This document shows, piece by piece, positions 36,061 to 45,012 of a DNA stretch of 64,000 nt (the stretch's first letter is position 1; each line of letters opens with the position of its first letter). A model generated the notes under the pieces. It saw nothing but the letters and a program-made list of their open reading frames with translations, ran no database searches and was not told the origin of the DNA. Origin of the DNA: Rhizobium herbae (lineage in GTDB: Bacteria > Pseudomonadota > Alphaproteobacteria > Rhizobiales > Rhizobiaceae); the NCBI RefSeq assembly GCF_017873135.1, contig NZ_JAGGJV010000001.1, positions 992,001 to 1,056,000 of the forward strand, written 5' to 3'. A program made the position numbers and the translations under genes.

Positions 36061-37167
36061 GTGAAGCGCCTTTTTCTTTTGACGCTCGGCCTGCTTCTGG
36101 CCTTTGCACCACTGGCCAATGCGCAGGAGCGCTGGCCGATGACGCTCACCGACGCGGTTGGCCGGCAGGTGACGATCAAGGCGAAACCCAAGGCGATCCT
36201 GCTCGGCAGCGGTTTCAATCTCGTGGCGCTGTCGCTGATCCACCCTGACCCCGTCGGCCTGCTTGCCGGCTGGTCGGGCGACATGAAGGGCGACAATCCG
36301 GAAATCTACAAGGATTTCGTCGAAAAGTTTCCAAAGCTTGCCGACGTGCCGATCATCGGCAACGGCACCGGCGACGGCCTGTCCTTCGAGACCATCCTGT
36401 CGCTGAAGGCCGATCTCGCGATCATGGCGAACTGGCAGGCCGATACGGAACTCGGCAAGCGGGCGATCGACTATCTGGAAACCACCGGCGTGCCGGTCTT
36501 CGTGGTCGATTTCAACAGCGACCCCATGAAGAACACGCCCGGCAACATGCGCCTGCTCGGCAAGATCCTCGATCGCGAGGAGCAGGCAAACGCCTTCGCG
36601 GATTTCTACGCGGAACACCTGAAACGCATCACCGACCGCGTCGCGGCCCATCCCGAGCCCGGCCCGACCGTGCTGATGGATGCCTTCCCCAATCCGGATC
36701 GCTGCTGCTACGCCTACGGCATCGGCGGTCTCGGTGAGTTCATCGGCATCACCGGCAGCCGCAACATCGCCAGCAAGAACCTGCCGCGCCAGGGCGGCAT
36801 CGTCAGTAGCGAGTATTTGATCGAGGCCGATCCGGACGTCTATATCGCGACAGCTTCACCAGGCGGCACCTACAGTGTCTTCTCGGTCGGCCCGGGCGTT
36901 CCTGCCGAGGAAGCTCGCAGGACGCTGGGCGAGGCGGTGAAAAGCCCGGTACTCGCCAACCTGTCCGGCGTGCAGAAGGGTCGCGTGCATGGATTGTGGA
37001 ATTTCTTCAACGCCGTGCCGCTGAACATTCTCGCGGCGGAGGCCTTCGCGCACTGGCTGCGGCCGGAGCTGTTTGCCGATGTCGATCCGGATCAGTCGCT
37101 CAAGGAAATCAACGAGCGATTTGCCGCGGTTCCATTCAGAGGCGCCTATTGGATCAGCCTGAAATAA
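36061..37167 (+). CDS. Periplasmic iron-siderophore ABC binding protein
   Basis: 368 residues with a signal peptide (RLFLLTLGLLLAFAPLANAQ) and a class III binding fold: N-terminal lobe starting TLTDAVGRQVTIKAKPKAILL, a long linking helix (AFADFYAEHLKRITDRVA) and a C-terminal lobe. It would hand a ferric siderophore to an inner-membrane permease. GTG at 36061 begins one base after the reductase stop. Neither permease nor ATPase genes accompany it, so it must use a transporter encoded elsewhere. Confidence 0.85.
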   Translation: MKRLFLLTLGLLLAFAPLANAQERWPMTLTDAVGRQVTIKAKPKAILLGSGFNLVALSLIHPDPVGLLAGWSGDMKGDNPEIYKDFVEKFPKLADVPIIGNGTGDGLSFETILSLKADLAIMANWQADTELGKRAIDYLETTGVPVFVVDFNSDPMKNTPGNMRLLGKILDREEQANAFADFYAEHLKRITDRVAAHPEPGPTVLMDAFPNPDRCCYAYGIGGLGEFIGITGSRNIASKNLPRQGGIVSSEYLIEADPDVYIATASPGGTYSVFSVGPGVPAEEARRTLGEAVKSPVLANLSGVQKGRVHGLWNFFNAVPLNILAAEAFAHWLRPELFADVDPDQSLKEINERFAAVPFRGAYWISLK

Positions 37168-37168
37168 C

Positions 37169-37199
37169 AAAATGGCCGGATGCGATATCCGGCCATTTT
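37169..37199. terminator. Bidirectional terminator between the iron operon and the DUF892 gene
   Basis: Perfect 13-base stem aaaatggccggat / atccggccatttt with a five-base loop, flanked by A and T runs on both sides. It begins just after the binding-protein stop and ends 12 bases before the stop of the opposing gene, so it can terminate both. Confidence 0.85.
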
Positions 37200-37211
37200 G
37201 ATGACGTTACA

Positions 37212-37712
37212 TTACGCGGCCTTCTTCAGGGCCGTTGCATTGACCGAAGCCTCGGCCAGCGCCGTCAGCGCGTGATCGGTCGCGCCTTCCTGCTGCAGCG
37301 TCTCGTCGAGCAGCTTGACGGCATCCTTGAGGCCAAGCATTCCCGCCCAGGTCTTCAACGTGCCATAGCGCGCCATTTCGTAGTGTTCGACGGCCTGCGC
37401 CGTTGCCAGGAGGCCGGCGTCCAGCGCGGGAGAGCCCTTGAATTCGTCGAGGATTTCCTCGCCTTCCTCGATGATCCCGTCGATGGCCGGGCAGGTCTTC
37501 CCGACCGCGCGCTTGCCGAAGATTTCAAACACCTGCTGCAGGCGCTCGATCTGGCCTTCCGTTTCGTCGCGATGTTTTTCGAAAGCCGCCTTCAGCTTCG
37601 GGCTCTGCGCACCCTTGGCCATTTTCGGCAGGGTCTTCAGAATCTTGCGTTCGGCGTAGTAGACATCCTTGAGCATGTCGTGAAACAGGTCTTCCAGGGC
37701 TTTTTCTGCCAT
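37212..37712 (-). CDS. DUF892 ferritin-like protein (YciE/YciF family)
   Basis: 166 residues predicted to form a four-helix ferritin-like bundle: LEDLFHDMLKDVYYAERKIL at the N-terminus, EKHRDETEGQIERL, and AVEHYEMARYGTL, supplying Glu/His residues for a di-metal site. YciE/YciF-type proteins are general-stress proteins. Start at 37712 follows AGGAAG. An EcfG-type promoter lies about 50 bases upstream, consistent with control by the alphaproteobacterial general stress response. Confidence 0.88.
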   Translation of the reverse strand: MAEKALEDLFHDMLKDVYYAERKILKTLPKMAKGAQSPKLKAAFEKHRDETEGQIERLQQVFEIFGKRAVGKTCPAIDGIIEEGEEILDEFKGSPALDAGLLATAQAVEHYEMARYGTLKTWAGMLGLKDAVKLLDETLQQEGATDHALTALAEASVNATALKKAA

Positions 37713-37761
37713 TGGTTTCTTCCTTTTCCGCATTGGAATATGTCGGGGGCGACGAGCGGGA

Positions 37762-37786
37762 AACGAGAGACCGGACGCTTTGTTCC
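37762..37786 (-). promoter_or_regulatory. EcfG-type general stress promoter
   Basis: On the minus strand ggaac, 16 bases, then cgtt, matching the sigma-EcfG consensus GGAAC-N16/17-CGTT. The -10 element is about 50 bases from the start of the DUF892 stress-type gene, the expected direction and distance. Confidence 0.65.
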
Positions 37787-37871
37787 ACCGGGCGCGACAA
37801 TCTCTGGATCGTGCGGCAGACCGCTTCCATCCCGGCGGCGCCCCGCCTATATAGAAGACCGGAGGACTTTG

Positions 37872-38399
37872 ATGATCTGGATATTCCCTGCGCTTGCAGG
37901 CCTGTTGATCGTGTATTTCGCCATGCGCTCGTCGCGCTTCCGGCGGTTTGCCGAACCGGTACTGAGCATCCTCGTGGCACTGGGGCTCATATCCGCCTTC
38001 GTGGTCTGGCTGAGAGACGGAGGGTCTCAGAGCAACGACAACGAGCCACCGCCATTCGCCCAGAGCCGTCCGGTTATTCAGCCGGAGGAAATTGCGCTGG
38101 AAGGCCTGCAGTTCACCCGCAACCGGCCGGATACGAGTTATCGCGTCACCGGGACGATCCTGAACAAAAGCACGGCCAATCTCACCAATTTCAACCTGAC
38201 GGCGACGCTGGAAGATTGCCCCGACAATGCGTGCAAGACGGTCGGCGAAGACACCGCCCTGATTGTCGCTCGCGTAGCCGCCGGTCGCAGCCAGACCTTC
38301 GAGACCTTCTTCACCTTTCCCAACCGATTCGGTATCGAACCCACCGCGCCGAAATGGTCGACGCGCATTTCAAACATCCGGGGCGTCGCGGCGCAGTAA
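37872..38399 (+). CDS. Membrane protein of unknown function with an FxLYD-like domain
   Basis: 175 residues. Two membrane segments (IFPALAGLLIVYFAM and PVLSILVALGLISAFVVWL) are followed by an acidic/proline linker and a beta-sandwich-like region (YRVTGTILNKSTANLTNFNL, then ATLEDCPDNAC) resembling FxLYD domains of envelope proteins. Two nearby cysteines could form a disulfide, suggesting the domain lies outside the cytoplasm. GGAGGA precedes the ATG. It is divergent from the DUF892 gene. Function unknown. Confidence 0.78.
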   Translation: MIWIFPALAGLLIVYFAMRSSRFRRFAEPVLSILVALGLISAFVVWLRDGGSQSNDNEPPPFAQSRPVIQPEEIALEGLQFTRNRPDTSYRVTGTILNKSTANLTNFNLTATLEDCPDNACKTVGEDTALIVARVAAGRSQTFETFFTFPNRFGIEPTAPKWSTRISNIRGVAAQ

Positions 38400-38412
38400 G
38401 CGTCGCCGACCG

Positions 38413-39645
38413 TCAGGCCCGGCTTATCTCGTCCAGATACCAGTTGATATAGCGCAGCTCGTTCTGCTCCATCGGCGCGATCGGGCCGGGCACGAAATAG
38501 TGCGAGCGCACGCCGCGCGAGGTGTGCTCGATGATCGACTTGTCCTCGTCCGTGGTGACAGTCCAGAGCCATTTCAGCTTTTCGAGGTCGTAGTCGATGC
38601 CCTCTTCCGCCTCGCCATTGACCAGCCAGATCAGTTCCATCTCGCAGGCCTCGGGCCCTTTCGGAATGAAACGATAGATCATTCCATGGTCGGGATAGCA
38701 GACAAGGAACGACGTGCCGCCGAGATGGACGGAGGTGACGCCGCCGTCGAACTCGGTAAATCTCCCCATCAGTGGGGCGAGCGGCGAACCGTCCTGACTG
38801 CCGGTTTTCACACCGTCATAGAGCGCATAGCGAAAGGCATGGATGGTTTCCTTGCCGCCTTCCGAGGTCTGCCAGTGATCGCCGGAACCGACCTGGATGC
38901 CGAGCGCGCAGGTGCGCTCCTCCATAGCGGCGTTCAGCGCCTCGATCATATGCAGCGGCTGTTCCAGCGCATGGGTCTGCGAATATTCCGGATGCGCCGG
39001 GCCGCAATGGTAACACTCGACATAGTTCTCGACCGCCAGCTTCCAGTTGGCATCAACCGGATAGCTTTGCCGATAGGCAACCTTCGCCTGCCCCCAGCCA
39101 TATTGACCGCAGGTGGCATGCAGCAGGTTCTCGACCTCGGAAAAATCCAGCGGGTGTTCGGCGAAGGAAATGAACACCAGGCCTTCGACGACGCGGACAT
39201 GCAGCTTCTTCAGCCCATGGTCCTCGCGCCTGAAATCCTTCGGCATCAGCCGGGCAGCCTTGAGCGCTCCATCATTGCCATAGGTCCAGGCATGGTAGGG
39301 ACAGACGAAAACGCGGGCATTGCCCTTGTCCTTGGTGCAGACCTCGGCGCCGCGATGGCGGCAGACGTTGAGGATGGCATGGATCGTCCCATCCGCATGA
39401 CGCGTCAGGATCACCTGCTCGGATGCCATTCGAAAGACTTCAAAATCGTTCGGCTTGGGGATGACGCTTTCATGGGCGACGCAGTGCCAGTGGCGGCGGA
39501 AGACGCGATCGAGATCACGCTCGTAGATCTCGGCGTCCATGTAGAACGGACGCGTCAGGCCATGGCCCGGCTTGTGGGCGGCGACGAGTAGGTCGATGCG
39601 GTCGGGCGATGGCGCCGTGGTGGTCTTGGTGTCAGGTGCGAGCAT
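38413..39645 (-). CDS. gbcA: Rieske non-heme iron oxygenase, probable glycine betaine demethylase large subunit
   Basis: 410 residues. The Rieske [2Fe-2S] motif is Cys95-x-His97 (NVCRHRGAEVC) and Cys115-x2-His118 (CPYHAWTYG). The mononuclear iron site contains His213 and His218 in ENYVECYHCGPAHPEYS. The layout and length fit GbcA/BmoA, which oxidatively demethylates glycine betaine to dimethylglycine and formaldehyde. Two dimethylglycine/sarcosine-dehydrogenase-like genes lie just upstream on the same strand, supporting the call. Its partner reductase is not adjacent. Start at 39645 follows GGAGGA. Carnitine or another quaternary amine is an alternative substrate. Confidence 0.75.
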   Translation of the reverse strand: MLAPDTKTTTAPSPDRIDLLVAAHKPGHGLTRPFYMDAEIYERDLDRVFRRHWHCVAHESVIPKPNDFEVFRMASEQVILTRHADGTIHAILNVCRHRGAEVCTKDKGNARVFVCPYHAWTYGNDGALKAARLMPKDFRREDHGLKKLHVRVVEGLVFISFAEHPLDFSEVENLLHATCGQYGWGQAKVAYRQSYPVDANWKLAVENYVECYHCGPAHPEYSQTHALEQPLHMIEALNAAMEERTCALGIQVGSGDHWQTSEGGKETIHAFRYALYDGVKTGSQDGSPLAPLMGRFTEFDGGVTSVHLGGTSFLVCYPDHGMIYRFIPKGPEACEMELIWLVNGEAEEGIDYDLEKLKWLWTVTTDEDKSIIEHTSRGVRSHYFVPGPIAPMEQNELRYINWYLDEISRA

Positions 39646-39678
39646 GGGAATTCCTCCAGGCTGAAGAGCGCGTGGCGC

Positions 39679-39826
39679 ACCCCCCTCTGTCACTGCGTGA
39701 CATCTCCCCCTCAAGGGGGGAGATCATTCTTGTCCGTCGCCGGCTTTCAACTGTTAGGAGCGCAAAATGCTCTCGGCTGATCTCCCCGCTTGTGGGGGAG
39801 ATGTCCCGATAGGGACAGAGGGGGGT
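39679..39826. repeat. RIME-like palindromic repeat, family B copy 2
   Basis: Outer arms acccccctctgtc and gacagaggggggt, with inner catctccccctcaagggggg and a diverged inner right arm. It fills the space between the two same-strand genes of the betaine module, so it may form a hairpin in their shared transcript. Sister of 11093-11223. Confidence 0.82.
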
Positions 39827-39855
39827 AAAGCCGGCAAACGCTGATGTGTCCCGCA

Positions 39856-42303
39856 TCATGCCCGCACCCGCTCCGCCTTCGGATCGTACATCGGCGCAAG
39901 CGACGCCTCCGCCTTCACCCGCGTCCCGGCAATCTCGATCTCGTAAGCCGAGCCCAGCACATCCGCCTCGCTCTCCTCCTTGCAGGGCACATAGCCAAGC
40001 CCGACCGCACCGCCGAGATGGTGGCCGTAATTGCCCGAGGTGATCGTGCCGACGATCCGGCCGTCGCGCACCACCGCCTCGTTGTGGAACAGCAACGGCT
40101 CCGGATCGGTGAGGCGGAACTGCACCAGTCGGCGCGATAGCCCCTTGTCCTGCCTTTTCAACACGGCATCCCGGCCGATGAAATCGCCCTTGCCGGTCTT
40201 CACCGCAAAACCGAGACCGGCTTCCAGCACGTGGTCTTCGTCGGTAATGTCATGGCCGAAATGGCGGAAGGCCTTTTCAATGCGGCAGCTATCGAGCGTG
40301 TGGATGCCGCAGAGCTTCAGGCCGATATCCGCGCCCGCTTCCTCCAGCGCCTCGAACACATGGGCAGTCTGGTCGGTGGAGACATAAAGCTCCCAGCCGA
40401 GTTCGCCGACATAGGTGACGCGGTGAGCCCGGGCGAGCCCCATGCCGACTTCGATTTCGCGGGCCATCCCGAACGGATGGGCGGCATTCGAAAAATCGTT
40501 GGGGCTGACTTGTCTCATCAGATCGCGCGCCTTCGGCCCCATGACGCAAAGCACGGATTCCGATGCGGTCATATCGGTGATGACGACGAATTCATCGGCA
40601 AGATGCTTGCGCAGCCAGGCGAGATCGCGTTGCAGCGTGGCACCGGGAACGACCAACAGGAAGGCGGTTTCCGAGAGACGGGTGACCGTCAGGTCGCTCT
40701 CGATGCCGCCGCGGGCATTGAGCATCTGGGTATAAACGATGCGGCCCGTTGCGACATCCAGCTGGTTGGCACAGAGCTTTTGCAGGAAGACCAGCGCATC
40801 GCGGCCCTCGACGCGGATCTTGCCGAAGGAGGTCATGTCGATCAGGCCGACACCACCCCGGATCGCCAGATGTTCGTTGCGCTGGTTGTCGAACCAGTTC
40901 TGCCGCTTCCAGCTGTATCTGTATTCCCGCTCCTGGCCCTCTTTGGCAAACCAGTTGGCCCGCTCCCAGCCCGCCACTTCGCCGAACACCGCGCCGCGTG
41001 CCTTCAGGTGTTCGTGCAGGGGCGTGCGGCGGACACCGCGCGCCGTCGCCATCTGCCGATAGGGGAAATGGTCGGCGTAGAGCAGGCCAAGCGTCTCGGT
41101 GACGCGCTCCTTGAGATAGGTGCGGTTTTTCTGGAACGGCTGCGCCCGGCGGATATCGACTTCCCAGAGATCGAAAGGCGGTTCGCCATCGTTCATCCAC
41201 TGTGCCAGCGCCATGCCGGCGCCACCGGAGGAGACGATGCCGATGGAATTGTACCCGGCCGCGACCCAATAGCCTTTCAGCTCCGGCGCCTCGCCAAGAT
41301 AGTAGCGGTCGTCGGGCGTGAAGCTCTCCGGGCCGTTGAAGAAGGTGTGGATACCAGCCGTTTCCAGCATTGGCATGCGGCCAACCGCCTTTTCGAGGAT
41401 CGGCGCGAAATGGTCGAAATCCTCCGGCAGCTGGTCGAAACAGAAATCCTCGCGGATACCGTCCATGCCCCAGGGCTTGGCCTTCAGCTCGAAGGCGCCG
41501 ACCAGCATCTTGCCGGCATCCTCCTTGTAGTAGGTGCACTCGTCCGGCACCCGCAGCACCGGCAGGCGCTGCAAGCCCGCAACAGGCTCCGTGACGATGT
41601 AGAAATGCTCGCAGGCATGCAGCGGCACGGTCACGCCCGACATCAGGCCAAGCTCCCTGCCCCACATGCCGGCCGCGTTGACGACGTTTTCGGTCTCGAT
41701 CGTGAACGCCTCGCCGTTCTGCTCGCAGGTCACGCCCGATACCCGGCCGTCCTTCTTGTGGACCGCCGTCACCTTGACGCCTTCGAGGATAGTCGCGCCG
41801 TTCTGTCGCGCGCCCTTGGCCAGCGCCATGGCGATATTGGCGGGATCGCACTGGCCATCGAGCGGCAAGTGTACGGCGGCGACCACATCCGAAACGTTCA
41901 GATGCGGATACATCGCCTTGACTTCATCCGGTGAAATCTCGCGCACATCGACGTCGAAAGCCCGTGCCAGCGAGGCCTGCCGGTAGATTTCCTGCTTACG
42001 CTCCTCGGTCAGTGCCACGGTGATCGAGCCGCACTGCCGCATGCCCGTGCCGATGCCGGTTTCGGCCTCGAGCTTGGTGTAGAGATCGGCCGAATATTTG
42101 GCGAGACGGGTCATGTTCTGCGAGGCGCGCAGCTGGCCGATAAGGCCGGCTGCGTGCCAGGTCGTGCCCGACGTCAGCTGCTTGCGCTCCAGAAGAACGA
42201 CATCGGTCCAACCGAGCTTCGCCAGGTGATAGGCAACCGAACAGCCGGAGACGCCACCGCCGATGATCACGGCTCTCGCCTTTGTGGGGATCGGCTTGCT
42301 CAT
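39856..42303 (-). CDS. FAD-dependent dimethylglycine/sarcosine dehydrogenase-like protein with GcvT domain (copy 2)
   Basis: 815 residues. FAD motif VIIGGGVSGCSVAYHLAKLG near residue 12, then TSGTTWHAAGLIGQL, where the His is the covalent FAD attachment site of this family. A DAO-type oxidase domain runs to about 390, followed by an FAO_M linker (RRTPLHEHLKARGAVFGEVA) and a GcvT/aminomethyltransferase domain to the end, which uses tetrahydrofolate to capture the methyl group as methylene-THF. The start overlaps the stop of the upstream paralogue as ATGA. Dimethylglycine or sarcosine is the expected substrate; which copy uses which is unknown. Confidence 0.88.
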   Translation of the reverse strand: MSKPIPTKARAVIIGGGVSGCSVAYHLAKLGWTDVVLLERKQLTSGTTWHAAGLIGQLRASQNMTRLAKYSADLYTKLEAETGIGTGMRQCGSITVALTEERKQEIYRQASLARAFDVDVREISPDEVKAMYPHLNVSDVVAAVHLPLDGQCDPANIAMALAKGARQNGATILEGVKVTAVHKKDGRVSGVTCEQNGEAFTIETENVVNAAGMWGRELGLMSGVTVPLHACEHFYIVTEPVAGLQRLPVLRVPDECTYYKEDAGKMLVGAFELKAKPWGMDGIREDFCFDQLPEDFDHFAPILEKAVGRMPMLETAGIHTFFNGPESFTPDDRYYLGEAPELKGYWVAAGYNSIGIVSSGGAGMALAQWMNDGEPPFDLWEVDIRRAQPFQKNRTYLKERVTETLGLLYADHFPYRQMATARGVRRTPLHEHLKARGAVFGEVAGWERANWFAKEGQEREYRYSWKRQNWFDNQRNEHLAIRGGVGLIDMTSFGKIRVEGRDALVFLQKLCANQLDVATGRIVYTQMLNARGGIESDLTVTRLSETAFLLVVPGATLQRDLAWLRKHLADEFVVITDMTASESVLCVMGPKARDLMRQVSPNDFSNAAHPFGMAREIEVGMGLARAHRVTYVGELGWELYVSTDQTAHVFEALEEAGADIGLKLCGIHTLDSCRIEKAFRHFGHDITDEDHVLEAGLGFAVKTGKGDFIGRDAVLKRQDKGLSRRLVQFRLTDPEPLLFHNEAVVRDGRIVGTITSGNYGHHLGGAVGLGYVPCKEESEADVLGSAYEIEIAGTRVKAEASLAPMYDPKAERVRA

Positions 42304-44747
42304 GCGCGCAGTCTTTCATTCTTGGGATCGAAAAGAGGCTCGTCGGCCTGCACGATTGCCTTGAAGCGGTCGCCGTAGATTTCGACTTCGACTTCTGTTC
42401 CGGGCTCGGCCAGATCGGCGCGCAGCATGCCGAGCGCCACGGATTTGCCGATACGGTAACCCCAGTTGCCCGAGGTCGTTTCGCCGACCACTTTGCCGCC
42501 GTGCCAGAGCGTCGACATGTAAGGTGCATCGCAATCACCGGCGTCCACCACCAGCGTAACGAACCGCTTGGTCACGCCCCGCTGCTTCTCGCGCTCCAGC
42601 GCCGCCTTGCCCTTGAAATCAGGCTTGGCCCAATCGACAAAGCGCTCTAGTCCGCCCTGAAGGATGGTGTAGTCCGTCGACAGGTCACCCTTCCAGGCGC
42701 GATAGCCCTTCTCGATCCGCAGCGAATCCAGCGCCTCCATGCCGAAGGGTTTCAGGCCATGCTTCTGCCCGGCCGCCCAGACAGCGTCGAAGATCGCGGC
42801 CGTATCATCGATCTTGGTGTGGATTTCCCAGCCGAGTTCGCCGGCAAAGGATACCCGCACCAATTGGCACCAGCGCCCGGCGATCTGCACCGACTGATGT
42901 GTCAGCCAGCCCTTGGAAAGATCGGCATCGGACACTTCGGCGAGAATATCGCGTGATTTCGGACCGGAGAGGATCTGGCAGGTGAAGTTTTCCGTGACGT
43001 CGTCCAGCGTAAAGGCGGCATCATCAAGCAGGTGCTTCTGCAGCCATTCGAAATCGTGCCACTGCGCGGTCGCCGCCGTGATCAGGAAGAAGAAGTCCTC
43101 CTCCAGCGCCATGACCGACATTTCGGTGACGATGCGGCCCTTATCGTCGGAGAAATAGGCAAGACCGATACGGCCGGGCTTCGGCACCTTGCCGGTGGTG
43201 AGGCCGAGCAGCCATTCGCGGGCGCCCTCGCCCTTCAGGCGGTAACGGGAGAAGCCCGGAAGATCGAGAATACCGGCGGTATCGCGCACCGCAAGACATT
43301 CTTCCTCGATACGCTTTTGCCATGGCCCCGCCCGGTTCCAGGTCTGGGTGGATTCCTCGGACGTGTCGTCACCCGGCTTTGCGTACCAGTTGGCACGCTC
43401 CCAGCCATTGTAGGGCTTGAACTGCGCGCCGAGGGCGGCGATCCGGTCGTGGATTGGCGACAGCTTCTTGTTGCGGCCGGCAGGCCAGGCATGTTTCGGA
43501 AAATGCATGGCATATTCATGGCCATAGATTTCCATGCCCTTGGCGATGCAATAGTGCTGATCGGTAAAGCTGGTGAAGCGGCGCGGATCACACGACCACA
43601 TGTCCCACTCGGTCTGCCCCTCGGTCACCCATTCGGCCAGCACCTTGCCGGCCCCGCCAGCCTGGCAGATGCCGAAGGTAAAGACGCAGGCCTCAAACGC
43701 ATTCGGCACGCCCGGCATCGGCCCGATCAGCGGGTTGCCATCCGGCGCATAGGGGATCGGCCCGTTGATCATCCGCGACAGGCCAGCCGTGCCGAGGATC
43801 GGCACGCGCTCGACGGCATCGTTCAGATACCATTCCAGCCGCTCGAGATCGTCGGGGAACAGCTGGAAGGAAAAGTCTTCCGGCATCGGATCGTCAGGCG
43901 TGATCCAGTGCGCCTTGCAGTTCTTCTCGTAGGGACCGAGGTTCATCCCGGTCTTTTCCTGCCGCAGGTAATAGGAGCTGTCGACGTCGCGCAAAAGCGG
44001 CAGCTTGTGGCCGGCTTCCTTCGACCAGGCCGCCAGTTCCGGAATTTCCTCGAACAGCATGTACTGATGGCTCATCACCATCATCGGCACGTCGCGGCCA
44101 AACCATTTTCCGACCTCGCGGGCATAATAACCGGCGGCGTTGACGACATAGTCGCAGCGTATTTCGCCCTGCGGCGTCGAGATCACCCACTCGTCGTTTT
44201 CCCGGCGCGCGCCCGTGGCGGGACAGAAGCGGAAGATTTTCGCACCCATGTCGCGCGCGCCCTTGGCCAGCGCCTGCGTCAGCTGCGCCGGATCGATATC
44301 GCCGTCATAAGGATCGTAGAGTGCGCCGGTCAGGTCATGGGTTTCGACGAAGGGGTATTTCGATTTGATCTGGTCGGGCGACAGGATATCGAGGTCCATG
44401 CCCTGATAGCGGCCCATCCCGACAACGCGCTTGAACTCCTGCAGCCGCTCCTTCGAATGGCCAAGCCGGATCGAGCCGGTGACGTGATAGTTCATCGGAT
44501 AATCGACCAGCGCGCCCAGCTCGCGGTAGAGCGAGGCCGAATAGCGTTGCATGTTCATGATCGACCAGGACGACGAAAATGTCGGCACATTGCCGGCCGC
44601 ATGCCATGTCGAACCGGCCGTCAGTTCGTTCTTTTCCAGAAGCACGCAATCGGTCCATCCGGCCTTGGCCAGATGGTAGAGCGCCGAGGCCCCCACCGCA
44701 CCTCCCCCGATGATCACGACGCGAGCATGAGACGGCAAATTCGACAT
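42300..44747 (-). CDS. FAD-dependent dimethylglycine/sarcosine dehydrogenase-like protein with GcvT domain (copy 1)
   Basis: 815 residues, exactly the length of the next gene, with the same domain order: FAD motif VVIIGGGAVGASALYHLAKAG, covalent-FAD His in TAGSTWHAAGNVPT, DAO domain, linker and GcvT domain (GPKSRDILAEV, FAGELGWEIH). Sequence divergence between the copies is large, so they probably act on different N-methylated glycines in series. The ATG at 44747 is behind AAGGGAACAG; the frame extends a few codons further up without need. Divergent from a LysR regulator and cotranscribed with the second copy. Confidence 0.88.
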   Translation of the reverse strand: MSNLPSHARVVIIGGGAVGASALYHLAKAGWTDCVLLEKNELTAGSTWHAAGNVPTFSSSWSIMNMQRYSASLYRELGALVDYPMNYHVTGSIRLGHSKERLQEFKRVVGMGRYQGMDLDILSPDQIKSKYPFVETHDLTGALYDPYDGDIDPAQLTQALAKGARDMGAKIFRFCPATGARRENDEWVISTPQGEIRCDYVVNAAGYYAREVGKWFGRDVPMMVMSHQYMLFEEIPELAAWSKEAGHKLPLLRDVDSSYYLRQEKTGMNLGPYEKNCKAHWITPDDPMPEDFSFQLFPDDLERLEWYLNDAVERVPILGTAGLSRMINGPIPYAPDGNPLIGPMPGVPNAFEACVFTFGICQAGGAGKVLAEWVTEGQTEWDMWSCDPRRFTSFTDQHYCIAKGMEIYGHEYAMHFPKHAWPAGRNKKLSPIHDRIAALGAQFKPYNGWERANWYAKPGDDTSEESTQTWNRAGPWQKRIEEECLAVRDTAGILDLPGFSRYRLKGEGAREWLLGLTTGKVPKPGRIGLAYFSDDKGRIVTEMSVMALEEDFFFLITAATAQWHDFEWLQKHLLDDAAFTLDDVTENFTCQILSGPKSRDILAEVSDADLSKGWLTHQSVQIAGRWCQLVRVSFAGELGWEIHTKIDDTAAIFDAVWAAGQKHGLKPFGMEALDSLRIEKGYRAWKGDLSTDYTILQGGLERFVDWAKPDFKGKAALEREKQRGVTKRFVTLVVDAGDCDAPYMSTLWHGGKVVGETTSGNWGYRIGKSVALGMLRADLAEPGTEVEVEIYGDRFKAIVQADEPLFDPKNERLRA

Positions 44748-44853
44748 GTCTGTTCCCTTGTTTGGGATCAGTTTTGGCAACGAAGCGCGCTTGCATCAAG
44801 CGGTTGGATTTCGCTTTATTGATCGAAGAATTCGATTAGATTGGCAATGAATA

Positions 44854-44989
44854 AGACCCCTCCCCAACCCTCCCCACAAGGGGGAGGGAGTTTACCCAGG
44901 ATGCCGCCGTCCTTTGCACGAAGGTACAGGAAGCAAGGCTTACTCGGTCAGCTCCCTCCCCCTTGTGGGGAGGGTTGGGGTGGGGTCTT
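44854..44989. repeat. RIME-like palindromic repeat, family C copy 2
   Basis: Long inverted repeat with arms agacccctccccaaccctcc at left and its complement ending ggttggggtggggtct at right. It lies in the divergent control region between the dehydrogenase operon and the LysR gene, just ahead of the LysR start. Shares arm sequence with 28467-28564. Confidence 0.83.
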
Positions 44990-45012
44990 CGCCAACGACA
45001 CCGGACTCACCA

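Noticed and set aside
40231..44822. Two large plus-strand open frames opposite the flavoprotein genes
   Set aside because: Antisense shadows rich in Arg, His and Asp with no recognisable domain.
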